This document shows positions 8,090-16,814 of a stretch of 64,000 bases of DNA, in pieces (positions within the stretch are counted from its first letter, which is position 1; each line of letters opens with the position of its first letter). Source of the DNA: an uncultured SAR116 cluster alpha proteobacterium. GTDB lineage: Bacteria > Pseudomonadota > Alphaproteobacteria > Puniceispirillales > Marisalimonadaceae. The stretch lies in assembly GCA_902616005.1 (NCBI GenBank), contig CACMRG010000006.1:1-64000 (forward strand). Direction: 5' to 3'. The position numbers were made by a program, and so were the translations under genes. Under the pieces are notes generated by a model, which saw only the letters and a program-made list of their open reading frames with translations, made no database searches and was not told where the DNA came from.

Positions 8090-9256
8090 TTAGTATTTAA
8101 TTTCTATTTCAATCCTTCTATTTTTTGATCTACCAACCGCATCATCATTTGAAGCCAGTGGTTTTGATTCACCATAACTTATTGCCATAAGACGATCCAA
8201 TGGTATATCGCCAGATTTTGATATTGATTGAACTACACTTGATGCTCTTGCAGCAGCTAAATCCCAATTATCTCTATATTGGCTTCCAAATATTAGTGGG
8301 ACATTATCAGTATGTCCTGATACATTTACTTGTCCCGATCCTTTTTCACTAACCTTAGCAATTTTAGCCATAATTTTTTTTGCATTTTGTGTCAGTTCTG
8401 CCGATCCAGATCTAAAGGCTCCTGCCGACCCTACAGTAATGATTACTCTATCTTTTTCTCTTTTTACGTCAGTTAAACCCTGACCAATTTCTTGTTTTAG
8501 AGCTACTTTGAATTCATCCTCTGCGCTTTTTGCTCTAATTTTAGTTTCTTCAATTTTTCTTTTTTCTTCATTTTCTTCTCTGTTAATTTTTTCAATTTTA
8601 TCTATTAGTGCTTTATTATTTTGACTAGCCATTGCTATGGCTTTGATCTCATTATTTATTCCACCGATCAATACATCTGTTTCGTAATTTCCAGATTTAT
8701 TTCTAGCATCTTCTATAGCTGTAATAGTGTTTGAAACAACATCTTGTATATCTTTTTTTCCTTCATTATTTATTTTGACAACAACTTTATCATCAACAAC
8801 TTCTGTGGAAACATTTTTGTCCAAATCAATTGATTTAAGAGCCTCCTCTAGCTTTTTAGCTTTTTCAACACTTTTTGAACTTTCTCTTTGATCTTCTTCG
8901 GATTTTAGATCTAAATTTTTTTGCTCTGTATTTGTAGATTGTTGTGTCATATTTTTTGTAACAGAAGGCTCGGGAGAAGGACTAAAATTTAGAGCTAATA
9001 CTGTTGTACCTCTTGGTTGTTCAACAACTGGGACAACTCTTTGAATACCAAAGGCATTTTTTAAACTACCACTAATTTGTTTAAATTTTGGTACATTAAA
9101 TTCAGCAAACGAAAGAATTAGAACAAAAAATGCCATTAATAAAGTTGCCATATCAGCAAAAGTTGCCATCCAAGCAGGAGCTCCTTTTGGAGGACATTTA
9201 GGACATTCTTCTTCTTCTTGTTCTTCTACATTAGGGTTTTCTTGTGATTCTGCCAT
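8090..9256 (-). CDS. motB: Flagellar stator protein MotB/PomB-like
   Basis: The 388-residue product has the PomB-type N-terminus: paired cysteines (CPKCPPKG), then APAWMATFADMATLLMAFF, whose Asp35 is the ion-binding residue in the membrane helix. The plug and KFKQISGSLKNAFG block follow. A long charged linker (about 90-260) precedes the OmpA-like peptidoglycan-binding domain (about 270-388, with VSGHTDNVP and NRRIEIEI). The PomB-like features suggest sodium coupling; this is an inference. The linker makes it longer than typical PomB (about 310). Downstream of motA by 16 bases. Confidence 0.92.
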   Translation of the reverse strand: MAESQENPNVEEQEEEECPKCPPKGAPAWMATFADMATLLMAFFVLILSFAEFNVPKFKQISGSLKNAFGIQRVVPVVEQPRGTTVLALNFSPSPEPSVTKNMTQQSTNTEQKNLDLKSEEDQRESSKSVEKAKKLEEALKSIDLDKNVSTEVVDDKVVVKINNEGKKDIQDVVSNTITAIEDARNKSGNYETDVLIGGINNEIKAIAMASQNNKALIDKIEKINREENEEKRKIEETKIRAKSAEDEFKVALKQEIGQGLTDVKREKDRVIITVGSAGAFRSGSAELTQNAKKIMAKIAKVSEKGSGQVNVSGHTDNVPLIFGSQYRDNWDLAAARASSVVQSISKSGDIPLDRLMAISYGESKPLASNDDAVGRSKNRRIEIEIKY

Positions 9257-9272
9257 TTAAATACCTATTACA

Positions 9273-10037
9273 TTAAGCAGCTTCTTCTATTTTTGCTTGA
9301 AGCTTAGGAGGTAAATTTGCAATTAACTGATCTGTAATATTTCTTGGACTTTCTCCTCTTGAGATATATTTCAATCCCATAACAACCATTTCTCTATACA
9401 AAGCTTCATGTGCAGAATAATTTTCCAATTTTGTGACTATAGGCATAAAAATACAATTTGCAATCATAGCACCATAAAGTGTAGTCAAAAGAGCAACAGC
9501 CATCGCAGGTCCAATTGCTTTTGGATCAGCCATATTTCCTAACATTGCGACTAAACCAATTAGAGTTCCAATCATACCCATAGCCGGAGCTAAATCTACC
9601 CATGCTTGAAAAACACTTTTCATATTATCATGGCGTCTTATCATGCCTTTAACTTCTCTGTTCAATTGTTCAGTTAATTTTGTTTCATCAGCTCCATCTA
9701 CAAGCATTTGAAGTCCTTTTTCAAAGAATTTATCAGGCACTTCTTGACCTTCTAAAGCCATCATTCCATCTTTTCTTGCAATCCCAGCTAATTCAGTAAT
9801 TCTTGTGATTAATTCATCATGTTTTTTTGTACCAGGTAGAAAAACCTTTGCTAAAGTTCCAAAAGATGCGAGAAAATCTGGCAAAGTAGATCTATACATT
9901 ACAGCAAAGAAAGTTCCACCAATAACAATTAGCATTGAAGGCGTATCAATGAAGGGGCCAATACCTCCCGATGAAACCATTGCGCCTGCAATCATTCCTA
10001 GTGTTCCAACCAATCCTATCAAAGATGCTATATCCAT
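9273..10037 (-). CDS. motA: Flagellar stator protein MotA/PomA-like
   Basis: At 254 residues it has four membrane helices and the PomA layout, with the cytoplasmic loop between helices 2 and 3 holding the charged residues that act on FliG (KGMIRRHDNMKS). The block DLAPAMGMIGTLIGLVAML is the helix-3 signature. Same length as sodium-driven PomA proteins. First gene of motA-motB-RRF-like, with a sigma-54 promoter match about 50 bases upstream. Confidence 0.93.
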   Translation of the reverse strand: MDIASLIGLVGTLGMIAGAMVSSGGIGPFIDTPSMLIVIGGTFFAVMYRSTLPDFLASFGTLAKVFLPGTKKHDELITRITELAGIARKDGMMALEGQEVPDKFFEKGLQMLVDGADETKLTEQLNREVKGMIRRHDNMKSVFQAWVDLAPAMGMIGTLIGLVAMLGNMADPKAIGPAMAVALLTTLYGAMIANCIFMPIVTKLENYSAHEALYREMVVMGLKYISRGESPRNITDQLIANLPPKLQAKIEEAA

Positions 10038-10084
10038 TTTTATTCCTCATCTAATATAAAAAGCATGATTTTAGGCATAAATTC

Positions 10085-10101
10085 TGCAAGAATGAGACCA
10101 A
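10085..10101 (-). promoter_or_regulatory. Sigma-54 promoter match before motA
   Basis: On the minus strand the sequence TTGGTCTCATTCTTGCAG has GG and GC separated by exactly 10 bases. Its core TCATTCTTGC is identical to that before fliO. It lies about 50 bases before the motA start. The same GC pair (10,086-10,087) can also serve a weaker plus-strand match with GG at 10,074-10,075, which points at the gene at 10,137. Confidence 0.65.
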
Positions 10102-10136
10102 AATCAAAAAAAATTAAAAAAACATAAGGTTATTAT

Positions 10137-10631
10137 ATGTGTAGAATACTTTCTAGTAAATTTATAAAATTGATTATAGGAATATTTTTTTTATTTTTAA
10201 TACCAAAATTTCTAATAGCGTCAGAGTATTTGCCACGAGGTTATTTTGTTATTGATTTAAAAAACAAAATTGAATGGATGACTTGTCCTGTGGGTATGGT
10301 TTGGAAAAATAATACTTGCAATGGGATAGCAAAAAAATATGAACTTAAATTTATACCTGAAATTATAGATTTAGCTAATAATCAATTGGAAGGAAATTGG
10401 AGATTACCTTCTAGAAAAGAGTTAGAAAGTTTAATATGTCACAAATGTGAAAAAGTTAAAATTAACTTAAAATTTTTTCCAAAAACACCTCCCGAGCCAT
10501 TTTGGACGAAAGATAAAAACTATTGGCAACCAAAGTTTAATTGGATAGTTAATTTTTTAAATGGAAATACATTTGGTCGTTATCCAGGATACAAACCGAA
10601 TTATATAAGGTTAGTCAGAGATAGAAATTAA
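10137..10631 (+). CDS. Exported protein with Lcl-type (DUF1566-like) domain
   Basis: This 164-residue protein begins with a signal peptide (about 1-29). The mature part contains GNWRLPSRKELESL and ends NYIRLVRDR, the beginning and end signatures of the DUF1566/Lcl C-terminal domain. Four cysteines occur as pairs (TCPVGM...NTC and CHKC). The molecular function of this domain is not established. It is divergent from motA across a possibly bidirectional sigma-54 promoter region. Confidence 0.6.
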   Translation: MCRILSSKFIKLIIGIFFLFLIPKFLIASEYLPRGYFVIDLKNKIEWMTCPVGMVWKNNTCNGIAKKYELKFIPEIIDLANNQLEGNWRLPSRKELESLICHKCEKVKINLKFFPKTPPEPFWTKDKNYWQPKFNWIVNFLNGNTFGRYPGYKPNYIRLVRDRN

Positions 10632-10840
10632 CTTCTTTTATCCTTTAGATACTCAAAGATTTTAAAAATTGTTATAAAAATTCCTATAATTAAAATAGCG
10701 AAAGCAGCATTTTCTGGAGTTATAAATTTTAGATAATGCAATTTATCTTTTTGAACTAAAGCTAATAAAATAAGTAGAAATATTGAAAATAAGAATACTC
10801 TTATTATTTTACATATTTTACATGATGTTGAAAAAATCAT
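10628..10840 (-). CDS. Small two-helix membrane protein
   Basis: The 70-residue product has two hydrophobic helices (about 13-28 and 44-60) and CKICK near the N-terminus. It converges with the previous gene, overlapping by 4 bases. No family recognised. Confidence 0.4.
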   Translation of the reverse strand: MIFSTSCKICKIIRVFLFSIFLLILLALVQKDKLHYLKFITPENAAFAILIIGIFITIFKIFEYLKDKRS

Positions 10841-11041
10841 TAAAATTTTCTTGTCAACTTAATGACAATTACAAATTTTTTTAAAAAATAAAACTTAAAC
10901 ATTAATATAATACTACATTAAATTTAAGAGTTGATATAGTTTTTTATTGTCAAATTTCTGTCTTTGTAATTACGTCAAATTAAAGTTTTGATTTTTTTAA
11001 CAAATTTTTCTTTGATTGATAAAATAATAAGGAGATTTGTA

Positions 11042-12520
11042 ATGAAAATTAATCAACAGTTAAAAATAAAGCAAAATCAATCTATTGTAATGACACCACA
11101 ATTACAGCAAGCAATAAAGCTGTTACAACTTACAAATATTGAATTAGCTGAATATGTAGAAAATGCTAAATTAGAAAATCCATTTATAAAAGAAGACCTA
11201 AAAACAAAAAAAATGGAGACAAAAGATAAAAAAACTTTTGATGTGGTTGAAAATACAAAACAAAATGAAGACACATTAAAGGTCAATAGCGATATAGAAT
11301 TGAATAACTCTTTTGATACGCACATTTCCGAGAAAACTTTTGAAAAAAATAATACCAATATCAAGAATAACTTTGAAAATAAGAATAGTTCTTTATCAGA
11401 GGTTATAGAAAATACCGTATCAAATAAAATTTCATTAAAAGAATATTTAGCTAATCAAATAATACTCTCCTTTGAAAAAAAAGATCAATCAGTTGCAATT
11501 TCTCTTATTGATTACTTGCATCCAAGTGGTTGGATGATTCACCCAGTTAATGAAATCGCTGAAGAATTAAACAAACCTCTTATTTACATTGAACAGATAA
11601 TTCAACAGTTACAATGTCTTGAACCAATAGGAATTTTTGCAAAAAATTTATCAGAATGTCTTAAAATACAACTAGCAGAAAAAGGAATTTTAGATAATAA
11701 GTATCAAATATTAATAGACAACTTAACATTAATCACAAAAGGGAAAATCAAAACACTGACAAAAATGTGTGAAATAGAAAATAATAAAATAATTCAGATG
11801 GTTAATTTAATCAAAACATTAAATCCAAAACCAGCAGAAAATTTTAACACTGAGCCTATAAGAATTTCAGAGCCAGATATAATCGTATCAAAAACTAATA
11901 AAGGTTGGAAAATTGATTTAAACAAATCAACTTTACCTACTATAGATTTAGATGAAGATTATATAAGTGAGATATCTAATTTAAATCTTGGTGCAGATGA
12001 TAATGATTTCACAGCGAATAAAATTGGCGAAGCGAAATGGCTCCAAAAAGCAGTTGATCAGAGAAATAAAACTATATTAAAAGTCGCATCAGTAATATTA
12101 CAAAAACAAATAGGTTTTTTTAAGCACGGATTTAGTCATATGAAACCTCTAATTTTGAAAGATGTTGCCGAAGCTATAGGTATGCACGAAAGTACAATAT
12201 CAAGAGTAACAAATAGTAAATTGATTTTAACTGATTGGGGATTATTATCTCTTAAAGAATTTTTTTCTGCATCTATTCCAAGTTCAGAAGAAAGTGATAA
12301 ACATGCAGCTTCAGCTGTAAGGGAAGCCTTAAAAAAATTAATTTCTTCAGAAATTTCAAATAAACCTCTTAGTGATGAAAAAATTGCGGATGTTTTATCT
12401 AATCAAGGCATTGATGTAGCAAGAAGAACTGTAGCTAAATATAGAGATATGTTAAGTATTCCTTCAAGTGCAGAAAGAAAAAGGAAATCAAAATTGAGTA
12501 AATTATTATCTACTGGTTGA
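11042..12520 (+). CDS. rpoN: RNA polymerase sigma-54 factor RpoN
   Basis: The 492-residue product starts MKINQQLKIKQNQSIVMTPQ, the region I activator-contact segment (QSLVMTPQLQQAIKLLQ type). The core-binding domain fills about 130-320, and the C-terminal part holds the HTH and RpoN box (about 470, DVARRTVAKYRDML for the ARRTVAKYRE motif). The ATG at 11,042 follows AAGGAGATTTGTA and is a better start than a TTG 54 bases upstream. It likely drives the fliO, motA and bactofilin promoters identified here. No hpf or ptsN gene follows, unlike in many proteobacteria. Confidence 0.95.
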   Translation: MKINQQLKIKQNQSIVMTPQLQQAIKLLQLTNIELAEYVENAKLENPFIKEDLKTKKMETKDKKTFDVVENTKQNEDTLKVNSDIELNNSFDTHISEKTFEKNNTNIKNNFENKNSSLSEVIENTVSNKISLKEYLANQIILSFEKKDQSVAISLIDYLHPSGWMIHPVNEIAEELNKPLIYIEQIIQQLQCLEPIGIFAKNLSECLKIQLAEKGILDNKYQILIDNLTLITKGKIKTLTKMCEIENNKIIQMVNLIKTLNPKPAENFNTEPIRISEPDIIVSKTNKGWKIDLNKSTLPTIDLDEDYISEISNLNLGADDNDFTANKIGEAKWLQKAVDQRNKTILKVASVILQKQIGFFKHGFSHMKPLILKDVAEAIGMHESTISRVTNSKLILTDWGLLSLKEFFSASIPSSEESDKHAASAVREALKKLISSEISNKPLSDEKIADVLSNQGIDVARRTVAKYRDMLSIPSSAERKRKSKLSKLLSTG

Positions 12521-12658
12521 ATTTATATTAGCTAAGGTTTTTAATGGAATAATTTTCTTTTTATAAACTTTATTATTTTTATTAAAAATTTTTAAATTAA
12601 TTTTTAGATCGATGAGCTTATCAATTTTTAAATCTTCATTTCTATTTAACAGTTTCAT
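12506..12658 (-). CDS. Possible 50-residue protein after M23 gene
   Basis: A short frame with an ATG preceded by AGAGGT at good spacing, 45 bases after the M23 peptidase stop, so it could end that transcript. The product is very basic with no clear fold. Its 3' end overlaps the tail of rpoN by 15 bases on the other strand. Only the ribosome site and position support it. Confidence 0.3.
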   Translation of the reverse strand: MKLLNRNEDLKIDKLIDLKINLKIFNKNNKVYKKKIIPLKTLANINSTSR

Positions 12659-12703
12659 TTGTACATACCTCTTTAAAAAGAGATTTGCATTTTATGTGCC
12701 AAA

Positions 12704-14044
12704 TTAATTTAAATCTGCAATTGATCTAAGACTATTTCTGCTTAATAATTTTCGCCCAATTGAAAAGTAAATAGCAGGATCTTTTGACTTTCCATTAACT
12801 GATATTTCATAATGTAAGTGAGCACCATCTACTCTGCCGGTTCTTCCCATTTTTCCAATAACTTGACCTTCAGATACCATTTCTCCTTTTTTAACTAAAA
12901 TTTTTGCAAGATGTCCATAGGTAGTTTTTATTCCATAATTATGCCTAATTCTAATAACTTTTCCAAATGAACCATGATAGCCAGCAAAAGTTACAACCCC
13001 ATCAGCTGATACCTTAATATTTTCTTGCCATGTTCCAGCTAGATCAATACCGTGGTGAAAACGCCACTTTTTTGTTACTGGATGTTTTCTTTTTCCATAC
13101 TTACTTGTTACATAATAATGTTCCATTGGTGGTTTAAGAGGTATAAACTCTATTGCATTTTTGTATATAGAAAGCAAATCTAGACGATGTCTAAATGCCA
13201 ATAAAAATTTTTCAGCATCTTTCATGTAATCTAATTCTGTATTCATAAAATTTTTAACTTTCTGAATCCTGTTATCTTTTAATTCTAAATCAAGTTTAAT
13301 AAACACTTGTTCTAAATTAAACAATTCGTTATCTAAAGATGAAATGAATCTGAAGTTAGATGCTCTTTCATCAAGCTTTGGGGGTGAAATATAAAAAGCA
13401 TTATCATTATTTAGATCTTCCACTTTAATATCATTTGATGTATTTTTTTCTATCAAGCTAATATCAGAATTTTCTGCCAATATTTTTGAGTTTGTTGCAA
13501 TTTTTGTATTTTGATTTTCTATTGTTTTAGGTTTGTCTGATTTGTCTGCATAAATTTTATCTGTGAACAAATTTTCAGAATTTTTAACTACTTTACTGTT
13601 AAAATTAATTTCATTAGTTTGTTCTGGTAAGCTAATATTTGTTTCAATGCCAATTTTGTTATCATTTGATTTTGTTTCATCTATATTTATTTCATTTAAA
13701 ACTGAATTTGATTCTATTTTATTTGATTTATTCTCTTTAATATTTGTCGGTAGGTTCGCAGATGCTTCAGTGATAATATCTTTTTGCGCAACATCAATCG
13801 CAGATGAAATGCCAACAATCGAATAATAAACAATACTAGAAACACCAACTACAATTGTTAAAGCCAAAGAAACGTAGTGAGAAAGTTTAAAATGTATTTC
13901 TATAGGTCCACGTTTTGTAAAAATCAAAAACCTACGCTCTGATAACAGTCCAACTTTTGGTTTTGTGAAAAGATCACCAAATCTTATACCTTTTTTAACA
14001 GAAGGAAGTTTCTTACTAAGTTTTGTTATTGTTGATTTATTCAG
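12704..14044 (-). CDS. M23 (LytM) peptidase, membrane-anchored, bactofilin-linked
   Basis: The C-terminal domain holds the zinc endopeptidase motifs HHGIDLAG and HLHYEIS, so it should cut peptidoglycan cross-links. Before it are a coiled region, an Asn/Lys/Ser-rich linker and one membrane helix. A TTG at 13,927 gives 407 residues, but protein-like sequence continues upstream in frame to the preceding stop; it includes LLSERRFLIFTKRGPIEIHF, similar to the cytoplasmic N-terminal motif of M23 peptidases that bind bactofilin. A CTG at 14,044, six bases after GGAG, gives 446 residues and is my choice. It lies back-to-back with three bactofilin genes. Confidence 0.85.
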   Translation of the reverse strand: MNKSTITKLSKKLPSVKKGIRFGDLFTKPKVGLLSERRFLIFTKRGPIEIHFKLSHYVSLALTIVVGVSSIVYYSIVGISSAIDVAQKDIITEASANLPTNIKENKSNKIESNSVLNEINIDETKSNDNKIGIETNISLPEQTNEINFNSKVVKNSENLFTDKIYADKSDKPKTIENQNTKIATNSKILAENSDISLIEKNTSNDIKVEDLNNDNAFYISPPKLDERASNFRFISSLDNELFNLEQVFIKLDLELKDNRIQKVKNFMNTELDYMKDAEKFLLAFRHRLDLLSIYKNAIEFIPLKPPMEHYYVTSKYGKRKHPVTKKWRFHHGIDLAGTWQENIKVSADGVVTFAGYHGSFGKVIRIRHNYGIKTTYGHLAKILVKKGEMVSEGQVIGKMGRTGRVDGAHLHYEISVNGKSKDPAIYFSIGRKLLSRNSLRSIADLN

Positions 14045-14047
14045 TTT

Positions 14048-14410
14048 TTACTCCAATACATTTAGCAATAGCATAAATATTCCTATATTTGAAAATACTT
14101 GTAATAGCATTAGAAATACCAAAACTTTAGAAGAAATTGGATTTTTTACCGATAATTGAACAGAAGGAAATTCCTTATTATTTTGACTTAAGGTCTCTGA
14201 CTTTGGTATGTTATTGTTTTTATTTAACTTAATTTCTTCATTTTGATGATTTATAACTTTATTCGGTAAATTGTTAATTTCTTTTTTTTCTTCATTAACA
14301 ACCTTTTTTTTATCTGTAGGTACTTCAGAAATGTCATTTTCATGATCATCTTCAAATTTGATTCGCATCTTTTCTATTCTCTCACGAATATCAATTATTT
14401 GTTGTGCCAT
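14048..14410 (-). CDS. Tail-anchored membrane protein, unknown
   Basis: This 120-residue protein has a short N-terminal helix, a long hydrophilic Asn/Lys/Glu-rich linker, and one C-terminal membrane helix (about 95-118). It precedes the M23 gene in the same frame, separated only by its stop codon and one codon. No family recognised. The context suggests a partner of the bactofilin-peptidase set. Confidence 0.55.
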   Translation of the reverse strand: MAQQIIDIRERIEKMRIKFEDDHENDISEVPTDKKKVVNEEKKEINNLPNKVINHQNEEIKLNKNNNIPKSETLSQNNKEFPSVQLSVKNPISSKVLVFLMLLQVFSNIGIFMLLLNVLE

Positions 14411-14436
14411 AATAATAATCCTATAATTACTGATAC

Positions 14437-14453
14437 TTGGCTTACATATTGCA
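14437..14453 (+). promoter_or_regulatory. Sigma-54 promoter match before bactofilin genes
   Basis: The sequence TTGGCTTACATATTGCA has GG at 14,439-14,440 and GC at 14,451-14,452, ten bases apart, with TGGC and TTGCA flanks close to consensus. It faces the first bactofilin gene 107 bases downstream. This would tie bactofilin expression to rpoN. Confidence 0.65.
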
Positions 14454-14559
14454 TTAATTATACCAAAATTTATTGTATTATAATAAAAACAACTATATTT
14501 TATTATGAATTTAAATAATTTCTATATTATAAACGTTTATTTAGGTTAGGAAAAGTAAA

Positions 14560-14895
14560 ATGGCAAATAAAACGGACGGTGAAGTAGAAAAATCAATTAT
14601 CTCCTCAGATATGAAGATTAAAGGAAAGATAACAGCTTCTGGAGGACTTGTATTGCTTGGCAATGTTGTAGGTGACATCAAATGTAATAGTCTATCAATA
14701 GAAGAATCGGGCGTACTGAAAGGAAATGTTGATGCAGAATTAGTTTCAATAGCTGGTAAATTCGACGGACAAGTTTTATCAGAAGTAGTTTCAATCCGTT
14801 CAACGGGTTCTGTTAATGGTGAAGTGTCATATGATAATATATCTATTGAAGAAGGTGCTAGAGTTGAAGCTCAATTAGGAAAAAAGAAACAATAA
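14560..14895 (+). CDS. Bactofilin 1
   Basis: The 111-residue product is a polymer-forming bactofilin (DUF583): a short N-terminal tail and a beta-helix core of repeated strands (GKITASGGLVLLGNVVGDIK and similar rungs with periodic Gly and Val). Bactofilins make nucleotide-free filaments that place peptidoglycan enzymes at curved or polar membrane sites. First of three tandem copies, with an AGGAAAAG ribosome site. Confidence 0.92.
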   Translation: MANKTDGEVEKSIISSDMKIKGKITASGGLVLLGNVVGDIKCNSLSIEESGVLKGNVDAELVSIAGKFDGQVLSEVVSIRSTGSVNGEVSYDNISIEEGARVEAQLGKKKQ

Positions 14896-14920
14896 ATAAA
14901 ATAAATTAATAGGGGTAATT

Positions 14921-15298
14921 ATGGCAGAAAAGCAAGCAATTCTTGGAAATGGTGCGAAATTTACAGGAAAAATCACTAATGCTAAATCAATTGAAATTAA
15001 TGGTGTTGTACAAGCAGATTTGGTAACTGAAAAAGTAACAATTGGAAATACAGGTAATTTTAAAGGTGCAGTAAAATCAGATTTAGTTGTTATTGCTGGA
15101 GAATATGAAGGAAAAATGAAAGCCGATAGTATTTGGCTTACTGAAAGTTCTAGAATTAGCGGTGAAATACATTATAAATCTTTGCAAATGGATAGAGGAG
15201 CAGCTCTTAATTGTCGTGTGGTTCATAATTGGGATAGCAAGAAAGATCAAGAAAAAAAACAAGAGCAGACTGAAGAAACACAAGACGCTAAAAAATAA
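14921..15298 (+). CDS. Bactofilin 2
   Basis: A 125-residue bactofilin with the same beta-helix core and a longer Lys/Gln/Glu-rich C-terminal tail (about 105-125). It follows bactofilin 1 by 25 bases with GGGG before the ATG. The different tail from copies 1 and 3 suggests distinct partners or ends in a mixed filament. Confidence 0.92.
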   Translation: MAEKQAILGNGAKFTGKITNAKSIEINGVVQADLVTEKVTIGNTGNFKGAVKSDLVVIAGEYEGKMKADSIWLTESSRISGEIHYKSLQMDRGAALNCRVVHNWDSKKDQEKKQEQTEETQDAKK

Positions 15299-15345
15299 TC
15301 AAATATTATCAGAGTTTTATTAAAAATAATTTAAATAGGTGAAAA

Positions 15346-15660
15346 ATGAGTGAAACAACATATATATCAGAAGAATTAGTTATGGAAGGTACATTAGATT
15401 CCTCTGGGTCTGCTGTAGTAATTGCTGGAAGATTTAAAGGAGAATTAAGAGCCAAAGATGTGCTTTTAGAATCAAACAGTGTTTTTGATGGTAACTTAAT
15501 CGCAGATAAAGTTACTTTGGGAGGTCTTGTTAAAGGAGAAGTTGCAGCTAATACTCTTAATGTGTCAAGTAGTGCAAGAGTTGAAGGAAACTTAAAAACA
15601 AATTCTTTATCAATTGATCTAGGTGCAGAAGTTGCTGGTAATATTAGTAGGATCTCCTAA
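15346..15660 (+). CDS. Bactofilin 3
   Basis: This 104-residue bactofilin is the shortest copy, with nearly no tails; the beta-helix rungs (KGELRAKDVLL, VKGEVAANTLNV) fill the whole length. It is 47 bases after bactofilin 2. Three diverged copies in a row suggest a heteropolymer. Confidence 0.9.
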   Translation: MSETTYISEELVMEGTLDSSGSAVVIAGRFKGELRAKDVLLESNSVFDGNLIADKVTLGGLVKGEVAANTLNVSSSARVEGNLKTNSLSIDLGAEVAGNISRIS

Positions 15661-15661
15661 A

Positions 15662-15916
15662 TCAAGATCTACTGGCAGTTTCAATGCAATCTTGAAAAAA
15701 TTGAATTGTTTCTTCTCTACCAATTAACTTAGTTAATTTCATGGCAGAATATCTTCCTGAAGAAAGACTTACTGCAAGTTCATTATTTTCAATATTAGAA
15801 TAATAGTTAAGTTTTTCTTCTATACTATCTCTTATTCTGCGTAACTTAATTTTTGTTATTAAATGTTCATCATATCTATCTTTGATATGATCAGTTAAAT
15901 CAATTACATTTGTCAT
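15662..15916 (-). CDS. Conserved-looking small protein, unknown
   Basis: The 84-residue product (from the ATG at 15,916, six bases after GGAG) is mostly helical, charged and without membrane segments. It converges on bactofilin 3 with one base between the stops. A TTG start 12 bases upstream would add only four residues. I do not recognise the family. Confidence 0.55.
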   Translation of the reverse strand: MTNVIDLTDHIKDRYDEHLITKIKLRRIRDSIEEKLNYYSNIENNELAVSLSSGRYSAMKLTKLIGREETIQFFQDCIETASRS

Positions 15917-15979
15917 TTTAAGCTCCAACTATATACTATAAATACGACAATTAATAAAAAAATTAAATAAAAAATTAAG

Positions 15980-16783
15980 ATGAAATTTAAAGTTTATAAT
16001 AATGGAAAGCAATTAAGCAATGAAGAATTGTCTTTTAATGATCTAAAGATAAACTTTATTTTTCACGGTCTGTTTGGTAGAGCAAAAAATTGGCATTCTA
16101 TTGCCTTAAGACTGAGCCATATAGTTGAAGGTCTTTTCATAGTTTTTGATTTAAGAAATCATGGAGAAAATGAGCCATCAAATGAGATTTCTTATTTAAT
16201 CATGGTTAAAGATGTATTCGAATTTATTGAAAGAAAAAAAATTTCCAAAGTATCAATTATAGGTCATTCAATGGGTGGAAAATTAGGTATGTTATTTTCA
16301 CTTCTTTATCCAAAATTTGTAAAACAATTATTTGTTGTCGACATTGCGCCAGTAAATTATCCAAGAGAAGAAATAGAAGTTGTTGACTATCTTTTAAAGA
16401 TAGATGTTAAAAGTTGTAAAAGTAGAAATGAAGTAGACACAAAATTATCTTATTATATAAAAGATAAAGAATTAAGATCATTCTTATTACAAAATTTAAA
16501 TTTTAATGATGGGACATATGCTTGGTCCTTAGATTTGAGTACTATTAAAAAGGGAATGAAAGATTTAAGAGGATTTCCACTTGATATAATTTCAAGTGCA
16601 TCTCAAATTGATACTTTATGTATTTTTGGAGGGGACAGCCCCTATGTAAATGAAAAATATAAAGATAATTTTAGAACTCTTTTTACAAATCTTAAATTCT
16701 TTAAAATCGAAAATGCAGGTCATTGGTTACACGCAGAGAAACCAAAAGAATTTATTGAGATAATTTCAAAAAAATTAATTTAA
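15980..16783 (+). CDS. Alpha/beta hydrolase (YbfF-type esterase)
   Basis: The product (267 residues) has the oxyanion/nucleophile layout of YbfF/PNPO-type esterases: FHGLFGRAKNW, FDLRNHGENEPS, the Ser elbow GHSMGGK, and the catalytic His in ENAGHWLHAEKP. A lid region follows the Ser elbow. The natural substrate is unknown; small acyl esters are typical. It precedes purU by 30 bases. Confidence 0.8.
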   Translation: MKFKVYNNGKQLSNEELSFNDLKINFIFHGLFGRAKNWHSIALRLSHIVEGLFIVFDLRNHGENEPSNEISYLIMVKDVFEFIERKKISKVSIIGHSMGGKLGMLFSLLYPKFVKQLFVVDIAPVNYPREEIEVVDYLLKIDVKSCKSRNEVDTKLSYYIKDKELRSFLLQNLNFNDGTYAWSLDLSTIKKGMKDLRGFPLDIISSASQIDTLCIFGGDSPYVNEKYKDNFRTLFTNLKFFKIENAGHWLHAEKPKEFIEIISKKLI

Positions 16784-16814
16784 TTTTTTGATTAATTACA
16801 ATATAAGAAAATAC

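Noticed and set aside
12521-12703. A missing hpf gene after rpoN
   Set aside because: The gap contains only a short minus-strand frame; no ribosome hibernation factor sequence was found.
13563-14159. Two plus-strand frames over the M23 region
   Set aside because: Both are shadows of the peptidase linker and the tail-anchored gene.
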